Below are positions 52,743 through 62,457 of a stretch of DNA of 64,000 nucleotides, piece after piece. The first letter of the stretch is position 1; each line of letters begins with the position of its first letter. Origin of the DNA: Tindallia magadiensis. Lineage in GTDB: Bacteria; Bacillota; Clostridia; Peptostreptococcales; Tindalliaceae. Under the pieces are notes generated by a model that worked only from the letters and a program-made list of their open reading frames with translations, searched no databases and was not told the DNA's origin. The stretch spans positions 1 through 64,000 of the forward strand of contig NZ_FOQA01000007.1 of NCBI RefSeq assembly GCF_900113635.1, given 5' to 3'. The position numbers were made by a program, and so were the translations under genes.

Positions 52743-53741
52743 ATGAAGGCAATGGTGATTAATGAATTTGGCAGTGCAGATTGTTTCCGGGAACATTCAT
52801 TGGAAGAACCCAACCTATCATCAGGTCAAGTGAAAATTCATGTGAAAGCTTCAAGTGTCAATCCCATTGACATTAAGATCAGAAGTGGACTAGTACCTGC
52901 CTTAGCGCCTGATTTTCCGGCGATTTTACATGGAGATGTCGCTGGGACAATCACAGAAGTATCTCCTGATGTAAAAAGATTTAATAAAGGTGATGAGGTT
53001 TTTGCGCTAGGTGGAGGTGTCAAAGGCCATAGCGGTGCGCTTGCGGAGTATATGGTAATCGATGAAAGGCTGGTAGCTAGGAAACCAGAGGGTTTGTCTA
53101 TGGAAGAAACAGCCGCACTTCCTGTAGTATCTCTGACGGCGTGGGAAGCCTTGATGGAAAGAGGGAAGATAAAAAAAGGGGATAAAATTTTAATACATGG
53201 TGCGGCTGGTGGTGTTGGACATATAGCCGTTCAATTGGCAAAAAGCCAGGGAGCTCATGTGACCACAACAGTATCAGATAAATATAAAGCGGATATAGCA
53301 TTAAAGCTGGGTGCAGATGAAGTAGTGTACTATAAAGAAGAAAAAGTAAAGGACTATGTTGACAGAGTAACAAGTGGAAAAGGATTTCATCTCGTGTTTG
53401 ATACGGTGGGCAAAGAAAACCTTGACCATTCTTTTCAGGCCGCCGCCGTTAAAGGTACGGTCATATCAACTAACACCAGATCTACCCATGATTTGTCCTT
53501 GTTACATGGAAAAGGGCTGACACTTCATGTTGTATTCTTGCTTTTGCCCTTGATATCTGACGAAGGAAGAGAAAAGATGGGAGAAAACTTATCAAAAATT
53601 GCTGATTTGGCTGAAGAAGGTAGGATCAAACCCATGCTTCATAAGGTTATTTATGGTTTTTCGGAAGTAAAAGAAGCACATCAACTATTGGAAAAAGGAA
53701 AACATATCGGAAAAATATCTTTGCTAAATGATTTGAAGTAA
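52743..53741 (+). CDS. MDR-family NAD(P)H quinone oxidoreductase / zinc-independent alcohol dehydrogenase
   Basis: This 332-residue medium-chain reductase has KASSVNPIDIKIRSG (about 35-49), HGDVAGTI, FNKGDEVFALGGGVKGHSGALAEY, LPVVSLTAWEALME (about 126-139) and the cofactor motif ILIHGAAGGVGHIAVQLAK (about 149-167). The catalytic and structural zinc cysteines of alcohol dehydrogenases are missing, which fits the quinone reductase/YhdH-like branch. ATG 52743 follows AAAGGAG (52728-52734). It is monocistronic. Confidence 0.9.
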   Translation: MKAMVINEFGSADCFREHSLEEPNLSSGQVKIHVKASSVNPIDIKIRSGLVPALAPDFPAILHGDVAGTITEVSPDVKRFNKGDEVFALGGGVKGHSGALAEYMVIDERLVARKPEGLSMEETAALPVVSLTAWEALMERGKIKKGDKILIHGAAGGVGHIAVQLAKSQGAHVTTTVSDKYKADIALKLGADEVVYYKEEKVKDYVDRVTSGKGFHLVFDTVGKENLDHSFQAAAVKGTVISTNTRSTHDLSLLHGKGLTLHVVFLLLPLISDEGREKMGENLSKIADLAEEGRIKPMLHKVIYGFSEVKEAHQLLEKGKHIGKISLLNDLK

Positions 53742-53772
53742 AAAAGACAAAAACTAAATGAAAACTAGTGAA

Positions 53773-53801
53773 TTGACAGGCTGTAAAGAATCTGGTACAT
53801 T
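53773..53801 (+). promoter_or_regulatory. Promoter of the glyS leader
   Basis: TTGACA (53773-53778), a 17-base spacer and TACATT (53796-53801). Confidence 0.65.
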
Positions 53802-53829
53802 CTTTATAGTATAAGCATATATTTCTTAA

Positions 53830-54028
53830 GGCGATGAAAAAGAAGAGTAGCGTTCTTGAAAGTATAAGCGAGTCGGGGATAGTGAGAGCCTGATACTGGA
53901 AAGGTGTGAAAGGCGCTTTGGAGTCTTGGTGACAAAAGAGGACACAGGCTTTGTGTCAAATAGGGTGGAACCGCGGAAGTTAAATGTCTTTCGTCCCTAG
54001 ATTTATAGGGATGAAAGGCGTTTTTTTT
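53830..54028 (+). promoter_or_regulatory. Glycine T-box riboswitch controlling glyS
   Basis: A T-box leader with specifier loop TGAAA-GGC-GCTTTGGAG, Gly codon GGC at 53912-53914, a Stem III GACACAGGCTTTGTGTC (about 53941-53957), the T-box AGGGTGGAACCGCGG (53962-53976) and a terminator (GTCTTTCGTCCCTA 53986-53999 with TAGGGATGAAAGGC 54006-54019, then eight T). The short Stem I is typical of glycine T-boxes. Uncharged tRNAGly would allow read-through into glyS and perhaps the downstream PPDK genes. Confidence 0.93.
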
Positions 54029-54053
54029 GAATTTATTTTAAGGAGGAATTAGA

Positions 54054-55442
54054 GTGAGTCAAGAAAAAAGCATGGAAAAAATTGTTGCAATGGCTAAGAA
54101 TAGAGGCTTCGTTTTTCCGGGTTCGGAAGTGTATGGAGGATTAGCAAATACATGGGATTACGGTCCATTGGGAGTAGAGCTTAAAAACAATGTAAAAAAA
54201 GCCTGGTGGAAAAAGTTTATTCAGCAAAACCCACATAATGTGGGGTTGGATGCAGCCATATTGATGAATCCTAAAACGTGGGAAGCATCGGGACATGTGG
54301 GTGGTTTTAGCGATCCTTTGATGGACTGCAAGGAATGTAAAAGTAGGTTTAGAGCCGATAAAATAATAGAAGATGTTTTACAAAAAAATGCCGACGAAAC
54401 GCCTGTAGATGGGTGGGCACCAGAAAAAATGAAATCCTTTATAGAAGAGAATCAAGTTTCTTGTCCAGAATGTGGAGCAAAGAACTTTACGGATATTCGT
54501 GAATTCAACTTAATGTTTAAGACTTTTCAAGGAGTGACTGAAAACAGCAGTACACAAATTTACTTACGACCAGAAACGGCGCAAGGAATTTTTGTGAACT
54601 TCAAAAATGTGCAAAGATCATCTAGAAAAAAAATTCCTTTTGGAATCGGTCAGATAGGTAAAGCTTTTCGTAATGAAATTACACCAGGAAACTTTACGTT
54701 CAGAACAAGAGAATTTGAACAAATGGAGCTAGAGTTTTTTTGTAAACCGGGTACGGATATAGAATGGTTTCACTATTGGTCAGACTTCTGCAAAAACTGG
54801 CTTTTGAACCTTGGGTTAAAGGAAGAAAGCATAAGAATGAGAGAGCATGGGCAGGACGAATTATCTCACTATAGCAATGCAACAACAGACATCGAGTTTC
54901 GATTTCCTTTTGGATGGGGAGAACTTTGGGGAATTGCCGATAGAACGGACTTTGATTTAAAGCAGCATCGGGACCATTCAGGAACAGAGTTTAACTATCT
55001 TGATCCTGCTACAAATGAAAAATATATCCCTTACTGTATCGAACCGTCGGTAGGAGTGGATCGTGTCGCTTTAGCCTTTTTAGTAGATGCCTATGAAGAA
55101 GAAGTGATAAGTGAAAAAGATAGCCGGGTAGTCCTTCGTTTACACCCTGCGTTATCTCCTTTTAAGGCAGCGGTGTTACCATTGACAAAAAAATTATCAG
55201 AAGAAGCAGAAAAACTTTTTAATGAACTATCAAAAGATTATATGATTGATTATGATGAAGCCGGCAGCATTGGTAAACGGTATAGACGTCATGACGAAAT
55301 AGGAACACCCTTTTGCATAACCGTTGATTTTGATACATTAGAAGACAAAGCTGTTACGATTCGACATAGAGATTCAATGGATCAGGAGCGGGTATCTATT
55401 GATAAACTAAAAACATATTTAGCAGAAAAACTTGATTTTTAA
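54054..55442 (+). CDS. glyS: Glycyl-tRNA synthetase, dimeric single-chain type
   Basis: The 462-residue class II synthetase is of the alpha2 (eukaryote/archaea/Gram-positive) type. [23 protein letters not shown] (motif 1 region, split about 22-44), a zinc-ribbon pair CKECKS and CPECGAK, motif 2 [25 protein letters not shown] (about 205-229), motif 3 [13 protein letters not shown] (about 329-341) and a C-terminal anticodon-binding domain (about 365-462) are present. GTG 54054 follows AAGGAGG (54040-54046). Confidence 0.96.
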   Translation: MSQEKSMEKIVAMAKNRGFVFPGSEVYGGLANTWDYGPLGVELKNNVKKAWWKKFIQQNPHNVGLDAAILMNPKTWEASGHVGGFSDPLMDCKECKSRFRADKIIEDVLQKNADETPVDGWAPEKMKSFIEENQVSCPECGAKNFTDIREFNLMFKTFQGVTENSSTQIYLRPETAQGIFVNFKNVQRSSRKKIPFGIGQIGKAFRNEITPGNFTFRTREFEQMELEFFCKPGTDIEWFHYWSDFCKNWLLNLGLKEESIRMREHGQDELSHYSNATTDIEFRFPFGWGELWGIADRTDFDLKQHRDHSGTEFNYLDPATNEKYIPYCIEPSVGVDRVALAFLVDAYEEEVISEKDSRVVLRLHPALSPFKAAVLPLTKKLSEEAEKLFNELSKDYMIDYDEAGSIGKRYRRHDEIGTPFCITVDFDTLEDKAVTIRHRDSMDQERVSIDKLKTYLAEKLDF

Positions 55443-55468
55443 CAATAGGATAGAGAGGAGAACAAACC

Positions 55469-56311
55469 ATGCAGGGTATTCCGGCTGAAAAAACAAAAAT
55501 ACTAATTATATCTGACTCTATTGGAGAAACAGCAGAACAGGTAGCAAAAGCCGCATTAAGCCAGTTTAATTTACAAGAATATGATATTCGCAGGCATTCT
55601 TTTGTATCAGAAATAGGGCAGATTGATGATATTTTAGAAGAAGCGATGGCAAAAGATACGATTATTATGTTTACGCTTGTGATTGAAGAAGTGAAAAAGT
55701 ATTTAGTAGCAGAGACAGAAAAAAGAAATATTTTAAGCATTGATCTTATGTCCTCCATTATGGAAGTTTTGGAAAAAAGATTTGGAACAAAACCAATCGG
55801 AGAAGCAGGAATGATTAGAAAGCTGGATGAAGAATACTTTAGAAAAATTGAAGCAATAGAATTTGCCGTAAAGTATGATGATGGAAAAGACCCGAGAGGT
55901 TTGAAAAAAGCCGATATTGTGCTTATTGGTATCTCTAGAACTTCTAAAACGCCTTTGAGCATGTATTTAGCTCATCGAAACATAAAAGTGGCAAATGTGC
56001 CGTTGGTACCAGAAGTAAAGCCACCGAAGGAACTATATGAAGTTTCTTCCCAAAAAATCATTGGATTAACGACAGATCCATACAAATTAATCGAAATCAG
56101 AAAAGAACGAATAAAAGCATTGGGATTAAAAGATGGTGCTAACTATGCGAGCATACAACGAATTATTGAAGAGTTAGAGTATGCCGATGAAATCATGCGT
56201 AAACTGAGTTGTCCTGTTATTGATGTTTCGGCACGCGCAGTTGAAGAAAGTGCCAGTATTATTTTAGAGATTTGCAGAGAAATCGGTTATAATGTAGGTA
56301 AACTAAAATAA
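55469..56311 (+). CDS. ppsR: Pyruvate, phosphate dikinase regulatory protein
   Basis: The 280-residue DUF299-family protein is a bifunctional ADP-dependent kinase/Pi-dependent phosphorylase that switches PPDK off and on by acting on the active-site Thr. The nucleotide-binding DIVLIGISRTSKTPLSMYLA is at about 149-168, followed by NVPLVPEVKPP, and IISDSIGETAEQVAKAAL is at the N-terminus. ATG 55469 follows GAGAGGAG. Its target ppdK begins 20 bases after its stop. Confidence 0.94.
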   Translation: MQGIPAEKTKILIISDSIGETAEQVAKAALSQFNLQEYDIRRHSFVSEIGQIDDILEEAMAKDTIIMFTLVIEEVKKYLVAETEKRNILSIDLMSSIMEVLEKRFGTKPIGEAGMIRKLDEEYFRKIEAIEFAVKYDDGKDPRGLKKADIVLIGISRTSKTPLSMYLAHRNIKVANVPLVPEVKPPKELYEVSSQKIIGLTTDPYKLIEIRKERIKALGLKDGANYASIQRIIEELEYADEIMRKLSCPVIDVSARAVEESASIILEICREIGYNVGKLK

Positions 56312-56330
56312 TAAAATGGAGGTGTGTCGC

Positions 56331-58952
56331 TTGAAAAAGTATGTTTACGCTTTTCATGAAGGATCAACAGATTTGAAACCACTTTTAGGTGGAAAAGGAT
56401 CCAACTTAGCTGAAATGACTAGAATTGGACTTCCGGTACCTGGAGGTTATACAGTTACAACAGAAGCTTGCATCGAGTATTATGAAAAAGGAAATATCAT
56501 TTGGGATGAACTGCGTCATCAGATTGAAGAAAAACAGCTGGAACTTGAAAAAGTAATGGAAAAAACCTTAGGAGATATCAAAAACCCACTTCTCGTATCC
56601 GTGCGATCTGGAGCTGCTGTGTCGATGCCAGGAATGATGGATACCATCTTAAACCTTGGATTAAACGATGAAACAGCTAAGGGGATGGCTGAAATAACAA
56701 AGAATCCTCGCTTTGTTTTTGATAGCTATAGAAGATTGATACAAATGTTTAGTGATGTGGTATTGGAAATTCCTAAATATAAGTTTGATAATTTATTAGA
56801 AACGAAAAAACGGGAAAAAGAAGTAAAATCAGATACAGACCTTACAGAAGAAGACCTGCGAGAACTGGTAGAAGCATTTAAAAAGGTGGTTAAGAAAGAA
56901 ACGGGGAAAGAATTTCCTCAAAACCCTAAGGATCAGCTTATGATGGCGGTAGAAGCTGTTTTTAGATCCTGGAACAATCCTCGTGCTCGTGTTTATCGGG
57001 ACTTGAATGATATATCCCACACAATGGGTACAGCTGTTAATATTCAAGTGATGGTTTTTGGAAATACAGGAGAAGATTCCGGAACAGGTGTTGCTTTTAC
57101 AAGAAATCCTTCTACAGGAGAAAATAAGCTGTATGGTGAGTTTTTAATGAATGCACAGGGAGAAGATGTAGTAGCAGGTATTAGAACGCCGAGAGATATT
57201 GAAGAACTGAAAGAAATTTTACCAGAAGCCTATGAACAATTTTGCGAAGTAGCAAAGTCGTTGGAAACTCATTATCGTGATATGCAAGATATCGAATTTA
57301 CCATAGATTCAGGAACGTTGTATATGTTACAGACAAGAACAGGTAAACGAACAGCCAATGCAGCAATTCAGATTGCTGTGGATATGGTAGGAGAGAAATT
57401 AATTACAAAAGAGGAAGCCATTCTTCGCTTAAATCCAAATGATCTGGATCAACTATTACATCCTACCTTTAATGAAAAGGCACTTAATGACGCTTCTTTC
57501 ATTACGAATGGGTTGCCGGCATCTTCTGGAGCTGCTTCTGGAAAAATATATTTTTCTCCTGAAGATGCGGTCAAGGCTAAAGCTGATGGAGAAAGAGTTA
57601 TTTTAGTTAGAAACGAGACTTCGCCCGAAGATATTGAAGGGATGGTTGCTTCTGTTGGAATTTTGACAGCTAAAGGCGGAATGACATCTCATGCAGCTGT
57701 TGTAGCAAGAGGCATGGGTAAATGCTGTGTTTCTGGTGCAGGTGAATTAAACATCAATGAATCAGAAAAAGTGATGAGCATTGATGATCAGCATTTTGGA
57801 GAAGGGGACTTTATTTCTTTAGATGGTAATACGGGACATGTATATGCTGGACAAATCGAAACACAAGATGCCAGCCTGGGCGGCGAATTCCTAACCCTTA
57901 TGAAATGGGCAGATAGTGTCAGGAAACTAAAAGTAAGAACAAATGCAGATACACCTAAAGATTCGGCTAAGGCAGTGGAATTTGGAGCAGAAGGAATAGG
58001 TCTTTGCCGTACTGAACATATGTTTTTTGAAGATAATCGCATCTTTGTTATGCGTCGGATGATCCTTTCTCGTTCCGTAGAAGATCGAAAAAAAGCCCTT
58101 GATCAGTTGATGCCGATGCAAAAGAAAGATTTTATCGGAATCTTCAAGGCAATGGGATCAAGACCTGTGACCATAAGGCTATTGGATCCTCCGCTACACG
58201 AATTTTTACCCTCAGAAAAAGCAGACATAGAAAAATTAGCACTAGAAATGGAAGTGCCATACAGTCGATTAAAAGAAACTGTATTTGAGTTAAAAGAAGT
58301 AAATCCAATGCTGGGTCACCGTGGATGCCGACTGGCTGTTACTTATCCAGAAATCTACGAAATGCAGGTCAGGGCTATTATGGAAGCGGCGGCGGAGTTG
58401 AAACAAAAAGAAAATCAAGAAGTAATTCCGGAAATTATGATACCGTTGGTTGGAGAGGTTAAGGAATTTGAATACGTAAAAGAACTTGCGGAAAATGTTA
58501 TCAAAGAAGTGTTTGAAGATTATGACGTAACGGTCCCTTACCTGATTGGAACGATGATAGAAATTCCAAGGGCTACTATCATAGCCGATGAAATTGCCAA
58601 AGGCGCTGAGTTTTTCTCTTTTGGCACCAATGATTTAACGCAGATGACTTATGGATTCTCAAGAGACGATGCTGGTCGTTTCATTAAAGAATATAGAGAG
58701 AAAGGAATTCTGGAAAAAGACCCCTTCCAGCAGATTGATCGAAAAGGGGTTGGCGAATTAATGAAAATGGCCATTGAAAGAGGTCAGCAAACACGTAAGG
58801 ATATTAAACTTGGAATATGTGGAGAACATGGAGGCGAGCCAAACTCTGTGGAATTCTGTCATATGATAGGCTTGGATTATGTATCCTGCTCTCCTTTCCG
58901 AGTACCGATTGCAAGACTAGCCGCCGCTCAGGCAGCACTGAAATATTCTTGA
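56331..58952 (+). CDS. ppdK: Pyruvate, phosphate dikinase
   Basis: The 873-residue enzyme interconverts pyruvate, ATP and Pi with PEP, AMP and PPi, used for reversible glycolysis in anaerobes. An N-terminal ATP-grasp domain (about 1-340, GGKGSNLAEMTRIGLPVPGGY and SVRSGAAVSMPGMMDT), the swivelling phosphohistidine domain GGMTSHAAVVARGMGK (about 449-464, the regulated Thr preceding Ser-His) and a C-terminal PEP/pyruvate TIM barrel with GLCRTEHMF and GTNDLTQMTYG are present. TTG 56331 follows GGAGGTG (56318-56324); ATG 56316 overlaps the site. The adjacent regulator indicates reversible phosphorylation control. Confidence 0.96.
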   Translation: MKKYVYAFHEGSTDLKPLLGGKGSNLAEMTRIGLPVPGGYTVTTEACIEYYEKGNIIWDELRHQIEEKQLELEKVMEKTLGDIKNPLLVSVRSGAAVSMPGMMDTILNLGLNDETAKGMAEITKNPRFVFDSYRRLIQMFSDVVLEIPKYKFDNLLETKKREKEVKSDTDLTEEDLRELVEAFKKVVKKETGKEFPQNPKDQLMMAVEAVFRSWNNPRARVYRDLNDISHTMGTAVNIQVMVFGNTGEDSGTGVAFTRNPSTGENKLYGEFLMNAQGEDVVAGIRTPRDIEELKEILPEAYEQFCEVAKSLETHYRDMQDIEFTIDSGTLYMLQTRTGKRTANAAIQIAVDMVGEKLITKEEAILRLNPNDLDQLLHPTFNEKALNDASFITNGLPASSGAASGKIYFSPEDAVKAKADGERVILVRNETSPEDIEGMVASVGILTAKGGMTSHAAVVARGMGKCCVSGAGELNINESEKVMSIDDQHFGEGDFISLDGNTGHVYAGQIETQDASLGGEFLTLMKWADSVRKLKVRTNADTPKDSAKAVEFGAEGIGLCRTEHMFFEDNRIFVMRRMILSRSVEDRKKALDQLMPMQKKDFIGIFKAMGSRPVTIRLLDPPLHEFLPSEKADIEKLALEMEVPYSRLKETVFELKEVNPMLGHRGCRLAVTYPEIYEMQVRAIMEAAAELKQKENQEVIPEIMIPLVGEVKEFEYVKELAENVIKEVFEDYDVTVPYLIGTMIEIPRATIIADEIAKGAEFFSFGTNDLTQMTYGFSRDDAGRFIKEYREKGILEKDPFQQIDRKGVGELMKMAIERGQQTRKDIKLGICGEHGGEPNSVEFCHMIGLDYVSCSPFRVPIARLAAAQAALKYS

Positions 58953-58985
58953 TAATGCAGTTACCATAAAAAAATTAGCTTTTCT

Positions 58986-59017
58986 AAAAGAGAACACCTT
59001 TGAGGTGTTCTCTTTTT
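58986..59017 (+). terminator. Terminator after ppdK
   Basis: AAAAGAGAACACCT (58986-58999) pairs perfectly with AGGTGTTCTCTTTT (59003-59016) around TTG. Confidence 0.92.
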
Positions 59018-59096
59018 ATGATGATTACCTTTGGAAATAGATTTTTTGGGTATTTAATACGTAGATAGAAAAAGCCTTAGGAGAGAAGGGATAAAA

Positions 59097-60461
59097 TTGA
59101 TAGAATCTTGTCAAAAGAAAAAGACATTGATTATCTGGATAGTGGTAATAACCATCTTTTCGTCCCTCTTCGTGTTAGCAAAAGATTCTGAGTCAGATCC
59201 AGTTGTATACACTGTAAAGGTGGAAGGAATGGTTACGGCCGGAACGACTAATCATATAAAAAGAGCGATTGATATGGCTGAAAATGACGGAGCTGAGGCA
59301 CTGGTGATTCTTCTTAATACACCAGGAGGGTTAGTAAATGCAACCTTAGATATCATTGGGGATATGATCAGCGCTGATGTTCCGGTCATCACCTATGTAC
59401 ATCCACAAGGTGGAATTGCGGCATCGGCAGGCACCTTTATTATGCTTGGCGGGCATAAAGCGGCAATGGCACCCGGAACTACTATTGGTGCTGCGATGCC
59501 AGTGATGATAAGACCTGATGAAGAGGGTAGTACAGCGGCTGATGATAAAACCGTTTTATTTTTGGCAGGACATATGAAAAGTATTGCAGAAGCCAGAGGT
59601 CGACCTGGCGACATTGCGGAAAAGTTCGTGACAGAGAACTTGACCTTGAGTGGGCAGGATGCATTAGAAAAGGGAGTGATAGATAAGATAGAGAGTAATC
59701 TTGCGAATCTTTTGGATAGCCTTCATCATGAAAAGATTGATTTGGAATCAGGGATCGTTACGTTGAACACTCGAAATGCCGTCATTTATGAAATGGACAA
59801 AACGACTCAAGAAAAGATGACGCATCTTATTAGCAACCCACAAATAACATTTATTCTCCTGTTAGTAGGGGTTTATGGTCTGATTATTGGATTTAGCTCA
59901 CCAGGAACCTTTGTGCCAGAAGTTGTCGGAGCTATATCGTTAATATTGGCGCTTTATGGCTTAGGTCTTTTTGAGATCAATATACTGGCGCTATTGATGA
60001 TGCTTCTGGGAGTTGGACTATTAATCGCAGAAGCCTTAACGCCTACCTTTGGAGTGTTAGGTATTGGAGGGGTAGTTAGTATTGTTTTCGGGATACTGTA
60101 TCTTCCGGTAGAACCACTAGTATCGGAGCGATGGCTATCCCAGTTTCGTTTTATGGCTTTTGGGATAGGGGTAATTGCTTCTACGCTTCTTGTGATTATG
60201 CTAGCAGGAATATATCGCTTGAAAAAAGCTCCTGTGGTTCATGGAAGGAGTGAATTTATCACCGAAGAAGGCACGGTGGTAGAAACCATCGATCCGGAAG
60301 GTTTGATTATGGTTCGTGGTGAATTATGGAAAGCAAAGTCAGAAAACAAGGAGAAAATAGAAGTAGGTTCCATCGTTCAGATTATTGATAGGGACAATAT
60401 GGTTTGTGTCGTTAGATTAGATAAAATAAGGACGTTTCATAAGGAGGATGAAAAGAAATGA
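59097..60461 (+). CDS. NfeD-family membrane-bound ClpP-class serine protease
   Basis: The 454-residue protein has an N-terminal membrane anchor (about 10-28), an extracytoplasmic ClpP/SDH-type protease domain (about 38-220) with LLNTPGGLVNATLDI and GGIAASAGTFIMLGGHKAAMAPGT carrying the catalytic Ser (SAG), four membrane segments (about 245-375), and a C-terminal OB-fold NfeD domain (about 395-445). It belongs to the PH1510 (STOPP) type that cleaves stomatin-like partners. TTG 59097 follows GAAGGGA (59084-59090). The stomatin-like partner starts within its stop codon (ATGA overlap). Confidence 0.92.
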   Translation: MIESCQKKKTLIIWIVVITIFSSLFVLAKDSESDPVVYTVKVEGMVTAGTTNHIKRAIDMAENDGAEALVILLNTPGGLVNATLDIIGDMISADVPVITYVHPQGGIAASAGTFIMLGGHKAAMAPGTTIGAAMPVMIRPDEEGSTAADDKTVLFLAGHMKSIAEARGRPGDIAEKFVTENLTLSGQDALEKGVIDKIESNLANLLDSLHHEKIDLESGIVTLNTRNAVIYEMDKTTQEKMTHLISNPQITFILLLVGVYGLIIGFSSPGTFVPEVVGAISLILALYGLGLFEINILALLMMLLGVGLLIAEALTPTFGVLGIGGVVSIVFGILYLPVEPLVSERWLSQFRFMAFGIGVIASTLLVIMLAGIYRLKKAPVVHGRSEFITEEGTVVETIDPEGLIMVRGELWKAKSENKEKIEVGSIVQIIDRDNMVCVVRLDKIRTFHKEDEKK

Positions 60462-61288
60462 CAGAAATACTCATGCTTATAGAAAATATGGTGCCCTTCG
60501 CTGGCTTGATAGTGCTGATCCTACTCTTGCTTAAAATGGCGATTAAAATCATACCTGAATATGAAAGAGGAGTACTTTTTCGATTAGGAAGATTGGTGGG
60601 TGTCAAAGGTCCAGGACTCATTCTGATCATTCCTATCATTGACCGGATTGAAAAAGTCTCATTAAGAATTATTGTGGACAATGTACCTCCACAGGAAGTA
60701 ATTACCAGAGATAATGTAACCTGCAAAGTAAATGCCGTCCTATATTACCGTGTAACAGCTCCTGATAAAGCGGTTGTCAATGTGGAAAAATTTCATGAAG
60801 CGACAAGTCAGTTTTCACAAACTACCATGAGGAGTGTAGTAGGGCAAGCGGATTTAGATGAATTGCTTTCGCAACGAGAAAAGCTAAACAAACAGATACA
60901 GGCTGTTGTAGATCAAGCGACAGATCCCTGGGGCATAAAAGTAACGGCAGTGGAACTCCGAGATGTTATTATTCCGGAAACCATGCAAAGAGCAATCGCT
61001 CGTCAAGCAGAAGCAGAAAGAAATAGAAGAGCTGTTGTCATACAAGCAGAAGGAGAAAAGCAAGCGGCCGTAAAAATTAGTGAAGCGGCTGAAATTTTAG
61101 GAGAAAAAGAAGGCGCACTGACTTTGAGAACGCTGAGAACCATTTCGGATATGTCCAACTCTGAAAACACTACTGTCTTGTTCCCTGTACCAATGGAGAT
61201 GAGAAGGTTGTTGCCAGATTTAGAGAAAGTAATGGCAAGTTCGAAAAATCACAAGCAAAACAAAAGTGAAGGAAGGGATGATGAATAG
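60458..61288 (+). CDS. Slipin (stomatin/SPFH-family) membrane protein
   Basis: The 276-residue protein has an N-terminal membrane segment (about 12-30), the SPFH domain (IPEYERGVLFRLGRL..., about 32-190) with DNVPPQEVITRDNVT and AVELRDVIIPETMQRAIARQAEAERNRRA (typical slipin signature, in two parts), and a C-terminal coiled coil ending in a basic/acidic tail. It organises membrane microdomains. The 4-base overlap with the NfeD protease is the widespread conserved pairing for this family. Confidence 0.94.
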   Translation: MTEILMLIENMVPFAGLIVLILLLLKMAIKIIPEYERGVLFRLGRLVGVKGPGLILIIPIIDRIEKVSLRIIVDNVPPQEVITRDNVTCKVNAVLYYRVTAPDKAVVNVEKFHEATSQFSQTTMRSVVGQADLDELLSQREKLNKQIQAVVDQATDPWGIKVTAVELRDVIIPETMQRAIARQAEAERNRRAVVIQAEGEKQAAVKISEAAEILGEKEGALTLRTLRTISDMSNSENTTVLFPVPMEMRRLLPDLEKVMASSKNHKQNKSEGRDDE

Positions 61289-61291
61289 CTC

Positions 61292-61320
61292 TTGTTATTC
61301 AGAAGATAGTTTGATATAAT
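61292..61320 (+). promoter_or_regulatory. Promoter of the dgt-dnaG operon
   Basis: TTGTTA (61292-61297), a 17-base spacer and a perfect TATAAT (61315-61320), 52 bases before dgt. Confidence 0.75.
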
Positions 61321-61372
61321 TACGTATTTGTCAGGAAAGATTTTCTGGTGCTGATAGGAGGAGTAGAAATCC

Positions 61373-62353
61373 TTGAAAAATGATCCGAAAATAAGAAAAA
61401 TATCAGAAGAATATGAAAAAAATAGTTTATGCCAGTATGCCCAGCTAAGCATGGACACAAAAGGCAGAAAACGAGAAGAAGATGAGTGTGATATTCGAAC
61501 GGCTTATCAGCGTGACAGAGATCGTATTATCCATTGCGAATCTTTCCGGAAGTTAAAAGGAAAAACACAAGTATTTATAAGTCATGACGAAAATTTTCGT
61601 ACCAGATTAACTCATACTTTAGAGCTAAGTCAAATTGCTAGAACCATCGCAAGAGCCCTTAGACTAAATGAAGATTTAATAGAGGCGATCGCTCTTGGTC
61701 ATGATTTAGGCCACACCTGTTTTGGCCATAGTGGTGAAGAAGTTTTGGACCGCTTAACAGGACATTTTGCACACAATGAGCAAAGTCTCAGAGTAGTCGA
61801 TCAATTGGAAAACGGGAAAAAGGGATTAAACCTTACCTTTGAAGTGCGAGACGGAATATTAAATCATACAGGCGATGGAATACCAGTGACAATGGAAGGA
61901 CAGTTGGTGAAAATTACGGATCGTATCACCTACCTTTGTCATGACATTCAAGATAGTCTTGCGGTAGGGATACTATCGGAAAAAGATATTCCTGAAGGCT
62001 TCAATCAAGTTCTGGGTACCAGTCATAGTAAGCGAGTAAATGCCTTTGTTCAAGATATGATTACAGAGACAGCCCGAAGACTGGAAATGGGTGATAAAGT
62101 ACAGATATACCAAAGCCATGAAATGAAAACAATGATGATGGATTTGAGAACATTTATGTTTCAAAAGGTATATAATGGTGATATCTGTATGAAAGAAAAA
62201 GAAAAAGCGACATTGATTGTTGAGCATCTATACCGTTATTATCGACAAACCTATTCAACAGCAGAATCAGCTGATCGAATTGCAGGATGCACAGATCAAT
62301 TTGCGATAAATCTATACAAAGATTTGGTTATCCCACAGCCAGGATTAAAATAA
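61373..62353 (+). CDS. dgt: Deoxyguanosinetriphosphate triphosphohydrolase-like protein
   Basis: The 326-residue HD-domain protein would hydrolyse dNTPs to nucleosides and triphosphate. The metal-binding residues are in TRLTHTLELSQIARTIAR (His, about 71-88) and EAIALGHDLGHTCFGHSGEE (HD, about 103-122), with ITDRITYLCHDIQDS (Asp) further on. Length fits the clostridial short dGTPase family placed before dnaG. TTG 61373 follows AGGAGGAG (61357-61364). Confidence 0.92.
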   Translation: MKNDPKIRKISEEYEKNSLCQYAQLSMDTKGRKREEDECDIRTAYQRDRDRIIHCESFRKLKGKTQVFISHDENFRTRLTHTLELSQIARTIARALRLNEDLIEAIALGHDLGHTCFGHSGEEVLDRLTGHFAHNEQSLRVVDQLENGKKGLNLTFEVRDGILNHTGDGIPVTMEGQLVKITDRITYLCHDIQDSLAVGILSEKDIPEGFNQVLGTSHSKRVNAFVQDMITETARRLEMGDKVQIYQSHEMKTMMMDLRTFMFQKVYNGDICMKEKEKATLIVEHLYRYYRQTYSTAESADRIAGCTDQFAINLYKDLVIPQPGLK

Positions 62354-62457
62354 ACTTTCTTAACAAAAGAAGGAATTGGTTAAAATGTGTCGAATTAATA
62401 TATCAAAGATTTTTAAAAGCCTAAAATCTTGTTTATGATGAAGAACGTTGGTGGATT

